Of a stretch of 64,000 bases of DNA, positions 42,732 to 51,208 are shown piece after piece. Origin of the DNA: a bacterium (GTDB taxonomy: Bacteria > Planctomycetota > Planctomycetia > Pirellulales > Pirellulaceae); contig WGNR01000001.1 in assembly GCA_016124445.1 (NCBI GenBank), positions 1-64,000 on the forward strand. The letters are read 5' to 3'. The first letter of the stretch is position 1. The number at the start of each line of letters is the position of its first letter. Position numbers and translations under genes: made by a program. Below the pieces are notes generated by a model that ran no database searches, had not been told where the DNA came from, and was given only the letters and a program-made list of their open reading frames with translations.

Positions 42732-44768
42732 ATGAGCTTTTTCCAAACCACCTTCCTGATTGCCACGGCCGCGGTCGCGATTCCGGTGCTCTTGCACCTA
42801 TTGAATCGTTGGCAGGCTCGGCAGATCGAACTGGGAACCATGCGGTTTCTGGAAGAGGTGGTTCGCGACGGCGCTCAGCGTCGCAAGATCCGTCGCTGGC
42901 TGCTGCTGCTGACGCGCTGCGTGCTGGTCGCACTTCTGGCGCTGCTGTTCGCTCGCCCCTACCTCTTGGAAAGCCGGCAGCAGCGAGGTGACCGCCTGCG
43001 TCTGGTGCTGGTCGATCGTTCCGCAAGCATGGGAATGAAGGGAAACAATGGTCGCCTGGTCGACGACGCCCTTGTCGCTGCGGCCCAATGGTGCGATCAA
43101 CACAGCAGCGAAACAACCACGCAGTGGGCCTGGTTCGATTCGCACGTTCAACCTCTGAAAGCCGAGGGCAAACGACCATCCGCGCCCCAGGCCCTCAGCG
43201 GCGACACGAACTACGCCGCGGCATTGGCCTGGGCTCAGGATCGCTTGCATGTCGATCGCGATATTCAAGCGGAAGTCGTCCTGGTTTCCGATCTCCAGCA
43301 AAGTGGACTGGCAGGGGATACGTTCGCGGTTGAAGACATCACGCTTCCCGCGAACGTGCCAGTCCACTTGATCGACGTCGGTCGGCCAGCGGCCAACAAC
43401 CTGGCGATCACCCATATTGGCACTCCGTCGCCGCGAATTGGCGAACAAGACGCCCTAAAGTTCACGGTGACCTTATTCAACTTCGGCGTCCTCTCCTTCG
43501 AGGAAGTTCCTCTGAGCGTCGCACTGACCAGCGGCGAGCGGACTGCCCAGATGAAAAAGTCCATCAACGTTGGCGCTGGTCAAGCCGTTGATGTCGTGTT
43601 TGAGTTTGGCCAGCTCGAAATAGGCGTGTGGCGGGCAACGGCGACGCTCGATATCGAAGACGATCTGGCCGCCGACAATCGACGTTTCGCCGCAGCCGAG
43701 ATCGCCGCGCCAATCGAAGTACTGGTGCTCGACTCGGGCGCCAGTGCCGCCGGAACCGGCTCGGAAAGCTACTTCCTGGCCACTGCCCTCGAGCAAGACA
43801 GCAGACAACCCACGGCAAGCGAGCCGGATCAAACCGCAGGCAAATCTCCAGAGGGGCGATTTCAAGCACAAGTTGTTTACCTGCAAGACACCGGCATACC
43901 GGCGTTCGATCCCCAGGCGAATCAACTGGTGGTGGTTGCCGACGCAGGCAACGTTTCCTCCGGCACCATCGACCGGCTTTCGGCCTACGTGCGCAAGGGA
44001 GGCCAACTGTTAGTCTTTGCAGGAGATGCAAGCAACGCCGACATGTGGCGATCGTGGGAAAAGTCTGGCCTCGCGCCCGGCAAGTTCGCCCCTCCACAGC
44101 GGAGCGGTGCCATGCCATTTCGGATTGTGTCGGTTGCCAAAGGAGCAATGCTTCGGCCGTTCGAGGACCCTCAGCGAGGCGATCTTAGTCGCCTGCGGTT
44201 CGAGAAGATTCTGCCTGTGACCACCGAGCAGACTACCGACGTGTTGGCATCGTTCGACGGACAGCGTCCCGCCGTTACGAAACATCCTTTGGAAAAAGGC
44301 CAGGTCGCGTGGTTCCTTTCCAGCGCCGACGTGAGCTGGGGAGGCTGGACGACTAGTCCCCTTTACTTACCGCTGGTCCAGCAGATGGCCGCCGACCTGG
44401 TGAATCTGACCGGAGAAGGTCCGATTCGTATGCGTGCGGTCGGACAGGAAGATACTGACGGCGTCCTGCCAGCGGGCAAATTGACGGATGGAAGCGTCGC
44501 CCCTCAACTCTTCGAGCGTCCCGGCTTTCAACAGCAGGGAAGCAGATTGTATGTGATTAACACGTTGGCCAAAGAGTCGGACCCGGCGCGGCTCGACAAG
44601 ACGACCTTCGCCAATCACTTCGGGCTCACCCTGACAGACGAAGCGAGTGATGAGCCCGGCGCGGCCGTCGAAGGACAACGTCGAAAAGAGCTGTGGCCCT
44701 GGTTCGCCGCGGCCGTATTTCTGTTGATGGTGTTGGAATTCGCCTTGGCGAACCGAACGTCAACATGA
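42732..44768 (+). CDS. BatA-like membrane protein with vWA domain
   Basis: A 678-residue protein. Two N-terminal membrane helices with the BatA motif (LHLLNRWQARQIELGTMRFL then RRWLLLLTRCVLVALLALLF) lead to a vWA domain with the MIDAS VLVDRSASMG. A long mid-region has LVVVADAGNVSSGTIDRLSA and VLASFDGQRPAVTKHPLEKG, and a C-terminal helix is ELWPWFAAAVFLLMVLEF. This is the large N-BatA type in which the vWA faces the periplasm. It follows MoxR and DUF58 with only 2 bases between, and precedes another large membrane protein. The system is related to the aerotolerance (Bat) operons, whose function remains unclear. Confidence 0.85.
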   Translation: MSFFQTTFLIATAAVAIPVLLHLLNRWQARQIELGTMRFLEEVVRDGAQRRKIRRWLLLLTRCVLVALLALLFARPYLLESRQQRGDRLRLVLVDRSASMGMKGNNGRLVDDALVAAAQWCDQHSSETTTQWAWFDSHVQPLKAEGKRPSAPQALSGDTNYAAALAWAQDRLHVDRDIQAEVVLVSDLQQSGLAGDTFAVEDITLPANVPVHLIDVGRPAANNLAITHIGTPSPRIGEQDALKFTVTLFNFGVLSFEEVPLSVALTSGERTAQMKKSINVGAGQAVDVVFEFGQLEIGVWRATATLDIEDDLAADNRRFAAAEIAAPIEVLVLDSGASAAGTGSESYFLATALEQDSRQPTASEPDQTAGKSPEGRFQAQVVYLQDTGIPAFDPQANQLVVVADAGNVSSGTIDRLSAYVRKGGQLLVFAGDASNADMWRSWEKSGLAPGKFAPPQRSGAMPFRIVSVAKGAMLRPFEDPQRGDLSRLRFEKILPVTTEQTTDVLASFDGQRPAVTKHPLEKGQVAWFLSSADVSWGGWTTSPLYLPLVQQMAADLVNLTGEGPIRMRAVGQEDTDGVLPAGKLTDGSVAPQLFERPGFQQQGSRLYVINTLAKESDPARLDKTTFANHFGLTLTDEASDEPGAAVEGQRRKELWPWFAAAVFLLMVLEFALANRTST

Positions 44769-44799
44769 TGCCGTTCCCTGTTGTGAGGATTACATTGCC

Positions 44800-47700
44800 A
44801 TGAACGCCCCTGCGGTTCTGACGAAGCTTTCGCAGCGATTCCATACGCTTCGCCGCCGGCACATGGCGGTTCGCATTGGGATTGTCGCCGCGTTGACCAC
44901 CATGGCGTTGCTTTCGGCATGGATTGTCTTGGCATGCTGCGATTTCGCCTGGGAGTTGCCGCTTGAAACGCGTCGGATCGCGGTAGCAGGGATCCTTGCA
45001 GCCGTATCGGTCGGCCTGTTGTGGCGGCTTGTTCGCGTGATTCATGAGACACGACAGAAGAGTTTCGCCGCGTTGCTGGAAACCTCGTTCGAGGAGTTTG
45101 GCCAACGAATCCGAACAGTACTCGATACGGTCGATGGACGCGTCGACGGACCGGCCGTGATGCTCGCAGCCCTGGGACATCAAACGCTCGGCCGCTGGGA
45201 AACGACCGCCCCCAATCGCATTTTGCCGCTCTGGAAACTGTTGGTGGCGGTCGTGTTGGGTATCGTGGCCATCGCGACCACCCTTCTTATGTTCAACGCC
45301 GGCGACCAGTGGCAAACGGCCATGCTCCGTGCGACCGGTCGTGATCTGCCCTACACCACGTTCTCCGTCACGCCTGGCAACGACCATGTGTTGGAAGGAA
45401 CGCCACTCGAAGTCTCGCTTCGCCTGAGGGGCCGCACCAATCGTGATGTCGCACTGCGATACTGCCAGATTCCCTTCGAATCGGCCGGCGAGAACGCGGA
45501 AAAAGAAGCCCCTGGCGAGTGGATCGAACTTGGTCTCTCTCCGACCGAAGACGATCCAGGGCTTTTCACCTCACAACTAGGCAAAGCGAGTCGCCCGATC
45601 GAATATCAATTCGTCACCAGCGTAGGCCCGACCGCTCGTTATCGCATTGCGCTACGCCCGCAGATTACGGCTCGGCAAACGATAATGACCATCGAGCCGC
45701 CCGCCTATACGAAGCTCGAGACGCGCTCGATCTATGGAACCGACGCCACCGCGTTGGAACAGTCGCGCGTTCAGGTTAGTATCGAGACCAATCACCCACT
45801 GGAAAAAACCGAGTTGGAAATCGACGGCGCCCCAGTCGACGCGACCATGGTTACCAGCGCAGCCGACGACGGGCGGCAATGGACTTTTGCCCTGCCCTGC
45901 CGCAAGACGCTCACATGGCGATTCACAGGTAGCGACAGCGATGGCACTCCGATGAAGGCAGTCTCGGGCAAGCTGCGTGTGCAAATCGATCAGCCCCCCA
46001 CCCTCACCTGGCGAGATCCGTCACAAGAGCTTCGCGTCCATACGTTGGCCGAAGTACCGATGAGGCTTCTGGTTTCCGACGACTATGGCGTTAGCGAAGC
46101 AGCGATTGTATTTCAGTTGGGGGGCGAAGAGGAATTTGTCCTGGCTAACTGGACCGCGGAAGATCGGGAGGAAGATTCTCCTCCGACCACCCGGTTAACG
46201 TTGGAAGAGATCTTACCGCTGGAGACGCTTCGGCTAACCGAACGCGACTATATCAGCTACTACGCCTACGCGATCGACAATCGCCAGCCCGAGCCTGGCC
46301 GCGCCGAAAGCGACGTCCGCTACATCGATATTCGCCCGCTACGGCAATACTTCCGAGAAGTCGAACAACCGCCTGGCCAAGTGGGAGGCACCAGTCTGGT
46401 GGTTCCCCTGGACGAGATCATTCGTCGGCAACGATTCCTCATCAATCGCACCCGCCGCTTGACCAAGTCAACCGGTGACGAACTTGCCGGCCAACTGCGG
46501 ACTATCGACCGTCTGGTCGAAAACCAGAGCGAATTGGCTGGTCTGACCCGCTTATTGACCGAGTTTCTCCTGTCTCAAGGAAATGATGACGTTGAAGCAT
46601 TGAACCAGGCCGAAGCAGCCATGCTGCAGGCGTCCGATTCACTTTCGGCAGCCAACTTTGATCTCGCCCTAGTCCAGCAGGAAGACGCACTGCGGGCTTT
46701 GGCAGAAGCACGTCGCACCGTCGAAATGCTACTTTCCAAGAACATGTCGGCCAAACAACGAATGGAAACGCAGCGTTTTACCACTCAATTCAACCAAAAG
46801 CTGCGCCGCGATCGTCCCAAGACCGAACAGGAACAAATCGAGTCGCTAAAAAAGATTGCCCAGCGGCAGCGACAACTGGGCCAGCGTGCCCGGTCACTGG
46901 CCATGGCTGCCGCGACAAGTCCAGGTGGTTCCGCCCAGACAATGAAGACGGACCAGAAGTCCCCCCCGTCTCAGAAGGGCGTCCCCAGCAAAGAAGCCAA
47001 TTCCGATACATCTCCTGAAGGAGCGTCGCGCGAAGAACAGCTTCAACAGCTCTACGCCGAGCAAATCGAATTATTGGAACGCGTGAAGGTCATCGAAGAA
47101 GAAACCGCCGATCGGCTTGCCAGCTCGAAACTGTTGGCCGATCGAATGCGCCAGTCCCAGGCCGATATGAATGGTTTGGCAGGCCAGGCCCGCGACTCCG
47201 ATCTGGAAACGTTTCCTGAAAAGGCCCAAGAGGCGAGCGAGCAACTTCAGGAAATGGGAGTTCAACTGGAAGCCCTCGCCCCAATCGAAGCAGTCAACCG
47301 TGTCGCCTCGCTGCGGGAAATGATCACGTCGATGGCCAATATGGAAAACGCGCTGTCGCAGCAACTTCAAGACAAACCCCGCGACTCTGAAAACGCGAGT
47401 ACCGATCCAAAGAAGCCGAGCCAGTCGCTGGCTCGAATGGCGCGACAACTGCGATCCCGTAGCGAGACGATCAAAGACACAATCAGCGCCCCGGTTGAAC
47501 TGGGCGATTCCGAAATGGGCGAAATTCAGGAACAGCTTCAGCGCTTGTCCGAGGATAACGAGCTTGAGCCCCTTCTTGCCTCTTCGAAAGAGGCTACTGG
47601 AAAGTGGGACGAATCGAAAGACTCGCCCCAGAGCGGCGCCGGCAAACATGAGGAAGCAAAGCAAGCCTACGGCCGCGCCGCGAAATACGCCGAATCAGCG

Positions 47701-48222
47701 TTGCGGTTGGACCAATTGTTCCGCAAGTTGGTTCAGCCGCGAATGGCCCGCCTGCGTCAGCTTGAACAGCAAGCAACCAACCTCGCCCAACAAATGCAAG
47801 GCGAAAACAGGAAAGGCGAAGGTGGACAAAGTGAAGAGGAGCGAGAAGACCAGGGCGACGACCAAAACGAGGAGCTCTCCGCCGAAACCAAGGCCGGCCT
47901 GGCCCAGCTAGAAGGAGAACTGCGCGACGCAGGCCTACCTGACCTGGCCGAAATGTTGGAGCAAGTCGCCGACGCAAGTCCAACACAGCCAGGAAGCCGC
48001 GACCTTCCGGCCAACGAATTCAGCCCGGAGACGAATCAGAAAAGTGGCAGCATCGTGCTGGTCGCGAGGGAACTGCAGGAGCGGATTCAGGAAATGATTT
48101 TGCAAGACATCATCTCCGATCGTGATACGCCGGTGCCTCCTGAGTATCGCCGCGCGGTCGACAATTACCTCCGCGTTCTGGCCGGCGAGGCGGAAGCCGT
48201 CGAAGCTGGAGCCCATCCATGA
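44800..48222 (+). CDS. Large membrane-anchored coiled-coil protein, DUF4175-like
   Basis: An 1140-residue protein. Three membrane helices occur near the N-terminus (IGIVAALTTMALLSAWIVLA, IAVAGILAAVSVGLLWRLV, LLVAVVLGIVAIATTLLMF). An Ig-like, strand-rich stretch follows to about residue 480 (FTSQLGKASRPIEYQFVTSV, LLVSDDYGVSEAAIVFQL). The C-terminal half is a Gln/Glu-rich coiled coil (EEREDQGDDQNEELSAETKA). The layout matches DUF4175-type proteins that accompany MoxR/BatA operons in planctomycetes and proteobacteria. Its role may be as a periplasmic scaffold. Its stop overlaps the next start as ATGA. Confidence 0.78.
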   Translation: MNAPAVLTKLSQRFHTLRRRHMAVRIGIVAALTTMALLSAWIVLACCDFAWELPLETRRIAVAGILAAVSVGLLWRLVRVIHETRQKSFAALLETSFEEFGQRIRTVLDTVDGRVDGPAVMLAALGHQTLGRWETTAPNRILPLWKLLVAVVLGIVAIATTLLMFNAGDQWQTAMLRATGRDLPYTTFSVTPGNDHVLEGTPLEVSLRLRGRTNRDVALRYCQIPFESAGENAEKEAPGEWIELGLSPTEDDPGLFTSQLGKASRPIEYQFVTSVGPTARYRIALRPQITARQTIMTIEPPAYTKLETRSIYGTDATALEQSRVQVSIETNHPLEKTELEIDGAPVDATMVTSAADDGRQWTFALPCRKTLTWRFTGSDSDGTPMKAVSGKLRVQIDQPPTLTWRDPSQELRVHTLAEVPMRLLVSDDYGVSEAAIVFQLGGEEEFVLANWTAEDREEDSPPTTRLTLEEILPLETLRLTERDYISYYAYAIDNRQPEPGRAESDVRYIDIRPLRQYFREVEQPPGQVGGTSLVVPLDEIIRRQRFLINRTRRLTKSTGDELAGQLRTIDRLVENQSELAGLTRLLTEFLLSQGNDDVEALNQAEAAMLQASDSLSAANFDLALVQQEDALRALAEARRTVEMLLSKNMSAKQRMETQRFTTQFNQKLRRDRPKTEQEQIESLKKIAQRQRQLGQRARSLAMAAATSPGGSAQTMKTDQKSPPSQKGVPSKEANSDTSPEGASREEQLQQLYAEQIELLERVKVIEEETADRLASSKLLADRMRQSQADMNGLAGQARDSDLETFPEKAQEASEQLQEMGVQLEALAPIEAVNRVASLREMITSMANMENALSQQLQDKPRDSENASTDPKKPSQSLARMARQLRSRSETIKDTISAPVELGDSEMGEIQEQLQRLSEDNELEPLLASSKEATGKWDESKDSPQSGAGKHEEAKQAYGRAAKYAESALRLDQLFRKLVQPRMARLRQLEQQATNLAQQMQGENRKGEGGQSEEEREDQGDDQNEELSAETKAGLAQLEGELRDAGLPDLAEMLEQVADASPTQPGSRDLPANEFSPETNQKSGSIVLVARELQERIQEMILQDIISDRDTPVPPEYRRAVDNYLRVLAGEAEAVEAGAHP

Positions 48223-50717
48223 GCAATCATCTCATCTTGTTGGGCGATAGGTACGTCTCCTGGATGCCGGCTGTCTCGATCTACGGACTTGCCGGCCTGC
48301 TGGTCGCGTGCGTCTTGCTGTGGACAGGACTACGGCTCTGGTCAGGGCCTTCCCAGATTCACGGCCGCGCCGGACTGTTTGTCCTTCGCGGCGGCGCGCT
48401 GGCGATCATGCTACTGATCTTGCTCGGCCCGACCGTCGTCGATGAACAACCGGGCGAAGTCAGCCGTCCGAGCATGCTCTACCTGATCGACGGTTCGCAA
48501 AGCATGCAGCTTGGCACCCCGGAAACGCGCTGGCAGGAAAGCCTCGAATTCCTCGACGCGGCCCAGGCAGCCGCCGGAAGCCAGAACCAAGGGAACATTC
48601 AGGCATTTCGATTCGGCCATCGCCTGCATCCGCTGCTCGACAATCGGATCGCCACGGCAGATAACTCGATGCCGCTGCTTGCCCGGACCGAACTTCCCGA
48701 TTCCGACAGTAGCGGTAATCGAATCGCGCCGGCCAACGCCAGCGATTCGCGGCTGGCAGATGCCATGCGGCAACTGCTTCCCCAAATAAACGCCCGCCGA
48801 TCCGCAGGGATCGTGCTATGCTCCGACGGCCGTGTGCGAAGTTCCGAGGCAGCCGAACGCCTGGCGGAGATCTGTGGCGAAGCCAACGTACCAATTCATG
48901 TGGTTCCGGTCGGCCATTCATCAGGTACCGGCGACGTGGCGATCGTTTCCCTGGTGGTTCCCACACGCGTCGGCAAGTTTACCGAAAACGAATTGCAGAT
49001 CTTTTTGCGGAGCTACGGTTTCACCGGACAGCGAACCATGGTCCGCGTGCTCAGCCGCGATAAGCCCGACGGTACTCCCTCGGCCACGCTCGCGGCCGTC
49101 CCGATTACCCTCAGCGGCGGAGCCCAGGCCGCCACGGCTACCTTCCACATGAGTGATCGCACGGAAGACCTGGAAGTGGTGATAGATCCGATCGAAGGGG
49201 AACTGACCGATCGCAATAACCGCGTCGAAACCCGCGTTGCGATCGATCACACGAAGGTTCGCGTACTGTACGTGGAAGGCGAACAAACGTCCGTCCTGGG
49301 CAATTTCCTGAGCCAGTTCACTTCGCCTAACGCATCGGGCAATTCGTCCGACAGAATGACCGTTCGTACTGCCTTGCAGGAAGACGTCGATATCGAGTGC
49401 GTCTCGTTCACTTCCAGCAACGGCAGCGCGCCCCGTGTGGCCGCGGAAGGGGGTAACCCGACCAACGTCATTTTCCCTCGAACCAGAGCAGAGTTATTTG
49501 CTTACGACTGCATGATCTTCAGCGGTGTCGGTCCGGACATCTTGACGGAAGAACAGAGCCAATGGATTGCGCAGTGGATCGAAGGCCGGGGAGGCAGTTT
49601 GATCGTCGCCGGCGGAATCGGCCTTGATCCACAGCTTTGGAATGACTCGCCATTGTTGCCGCTGCTACCGTTACGTCTGGACCAGGTAAAGTCGCTTGAG
49701 GCGCGCACGGCCCAGATCGAAGTGGCCCATGGCAAACATCCTGTGTGGCGTTTGCAATTAAAACAGGCCTTGAACGATAAACTGCTCGCGCAGTTCCCTC
49801 CGTTGTTGGTTCGAGGAAGCGGATACCAAGCGAAATCCTCGGCTGAGGTTCTGGCCCAAAATGCCGAGAGTGGCGAGCCGGTAATCATGGCCCAACGCGT
49901 CGGCCGGGGCCGAGTGATCGTTTCCACGGCCGATCTGGGTGGACCGGCTTTGGTCGAACTGGCCGACAACTGGGGGCCGCAGCCCGACCGAGTCGCCGCC
50001 AAGTTTTGGCGAAACCTGGTTTACTGGGTGACCGAGGGATCGTCGACCGGGCGCAGACGCTTGGTGGCCAGCGCTGACAAGCAGTTCTATCGCCCGGGCG
50101 AAACGATTTCCATTTTCGCCACCGCCTATGACGAAGCGGCTCGGCAATCTCAAAAATATCGCTTGTGGGCAATGCTCGAGCCTGCCTCGTTAGAGGACTC
50201 GTCCCTTTATTCCCCGGTGTTGTGGCCAGACAACGTCGTGCGAGAAAGTGGCGAAGTTGGATCACACATTGCCTGGGGAGAAGAACTGCCCCTTTTCAGC
50301 GGTAGCGACTCCGAGGGCTACCAATTGAAAATGCAACTTAGCGAAATGACCGGCGCCGTCGACAGTGGCATGCGGATCGAAATGACCGCCTACGAAGGAG
50401 CGGAGTCGGCTACAGCCTTCGGCCATGGTACCCAGGTCGATAGCACCTCGCTGACGATTCAGATCCTGAGCGACCCGTTCGAGCAACAGAACCCGCTTCC
50501 TAATCACGATTTGCTCAAGCGGTTAGCAGCCGTGTCGGGCGGCCAGGTGCTGACCGATCCCAAACAGTTGGCCGACCTACTGCGAGGACGCCAACAAGTC
50601 GAGGGGACCCCGCGGAGGGAGATGACTCCCGCGTGGAGCCGTTGGTGGTTATGGTTAAGTCTGGTAGTCCTGCTATCGACCGAGTGGTTTTGGCGACGCA
50701 TTACCGGTTTAGCCTAA
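48219..50717 (+). CDS. Membrane protein with vWA and GATase1-like domains
   Basis: An 832-residue protein. Two N-terminal helices (IYGLAGLLVACVLLWTGLRL and GGALAIMLLILLGPTVV), a vWA domain with MIDAS LYLIDGSQSMQLG and VLCSDGRVRSS, and a glutamine-amidotransferase-like region (YDCMIFSGVGPDILTEEQSQ, then EGRGGSLIVAGG) without a visible catalytic Cys. The C-terminal helix is WWLWLSLVVLLSTEWFW. Proteins of this layout are typical partners of BatA operons in planctomycetes. It ends the eight-gene chain that began at DUF1549; a 107-base gap with a palindromic operator separates it from the BlaI operon. Confidence 0.82.
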   Translation: MSNHLILLGDRYVSWMPAVSIYGLAGLLVACVLLWTGLRLWSGPSQIHGRAGLFVLRGGALAIMLLILLGPTVVDEQPGEVSRPSMLYLIDGSQSMQLGTPETRWQESLEFLDAAQAAAGSQNQGNIQAFRFGHRLHPLLDNRIATADNSMPLLARTELPDSDSSGNRIAPANASDSRLADAMRQLLPQINARRSAGIVLCSDGRVRSSEAAERLAEICGEANVPIHVVPVGHSSGTGDVAIVSLVVPTRVGKFTENELQIFLRSYGFTGQRTMVRVLSRDKPDGTPSATLAAVPITLSGGAQAATATFHMSDRTEDLEVVIDPIEGELTDRNNRVETRVAIDHTKVRVLYVEGEQTSVLGNFLSQFTSPNASGNSSDRMTVRTALQEDVDIECVSFTSSNGSAPRVAAEGGNPTNVIFPRTRAELFAYDCMIFSGVGPDILTEEQSQWIAQWIEGRGGSLIVAGGIGLDPQLWNDSPLLPLLPLRLDQVKSLEARTAQIEVAHGKHPVWRLQLKQALNDKLLAQFPPLLVRGSGYQAKSSAEVLAQNAESGEPVIMAQRVGRGRVIVSTADLGGPALVELADNWGPQPDRVAAKFWRNLVYWVTEGSSTGRRRLVASADKQFYRPGETISIFATAYDEAARQSQKYRLWAMLEPASLEDSSLYSPVLWPDNVVRESGEVGSHIAWGEELPLFSGSDSEGYQLKMQLSEMTGAVDSGMRIEMTAYEGAESATAFGHGTQVDSTSLTIQILSDPFEQQNPLPNHDLLKRLAAVSGGQVLTDPKQLADLLRGRQQVEGTPRREMTPAWSRWWLWLSLVVLLSTEWFWRRITGLA

Positions 50718-50786
50718 ACGTGATTAGAAACGAGCGACAACCATTCGATCGTGCCTGAGGCGATCGTGGAAATATACTATCGGAAC

Positions 50787-50803
50787 ACCGGCACTTTGCC
50801 GGT
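50787..50803 (+). promoter_or_regulatory. Putative BlaI operator
   Basis: ACCGGCA (50787-50793) and TGCCGGT (50797-50803) are exact inverted repeats with CTT between, 21 bases upstream of the BlaI start. Its position directly before the BlaI gene fits autorepression, as in the mec/bla systems. The sequence does not match the staphylococcal consensus. Confidence 0.5.
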
Positions 50804-50824
50804 TACCTATTTAAGGATGATCGG

Positions 50825-51208
50825 ATGCAAAGGCCTTCGAAGGACGTCACTGTGGCGGAGTTGGCGATCCTGGAGCAACTGTGGGAACACGAGCAAGCCA
50901 CGCTGAAAGAACTCTCCGGCTGGCTGTACGGATCGACCAGCCCATCCGACATCGCTACTGTGCAAAAACTTGTCGCGAGGTTGGAAGCAAAGGAATGCAT
51001 CATCCGTGATCGGGATGAATGGCCCCACTTGTTTCAAGCCGCCATCCGGCGCGAAGACCTGATCAGCAAGCGTCTTCAGGCCACCGCCGACGAACTTTGC
51101 GACGGAACGCTGAACAGCCTGTTGACTCACCTGGTCAAATCGGCCACGTTCGATGCCAAGCAGCGCAAGAGGCTGCGTAAACTACTGGACGATTTGGATA
51201 GCAAATGA
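50825..51208 (+). CDS. BlaI/MecI-family repressor
   Basis: A 127-residue protein of BlaI length. The N-terminal winged helix shows VTVAELAILEQLWEHEQATLKELS and DIATVQKLVARLEAKECI, the usual recognition helix and wing; the C-terminal part (LLTHLVKSATFDAKQRKRLR) is the dimerisation domain. The family normally represses its own operon until cleaved by the M56 partner, which follows with an ATGA overlap. Target genes may include its own operon and others in this region. Confidence 0.9.
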   Translation: MQRPSKDVTVAELAILEQLWEHEQATLKELSGWLYGSTSPSDIATVQKLVARLEAKECIIRDRDEWPHLFQAAIRREDLISKRLQATADELCDGTLNSLLTHLVKSATFDAKQRKRLRKLLDDLDSK

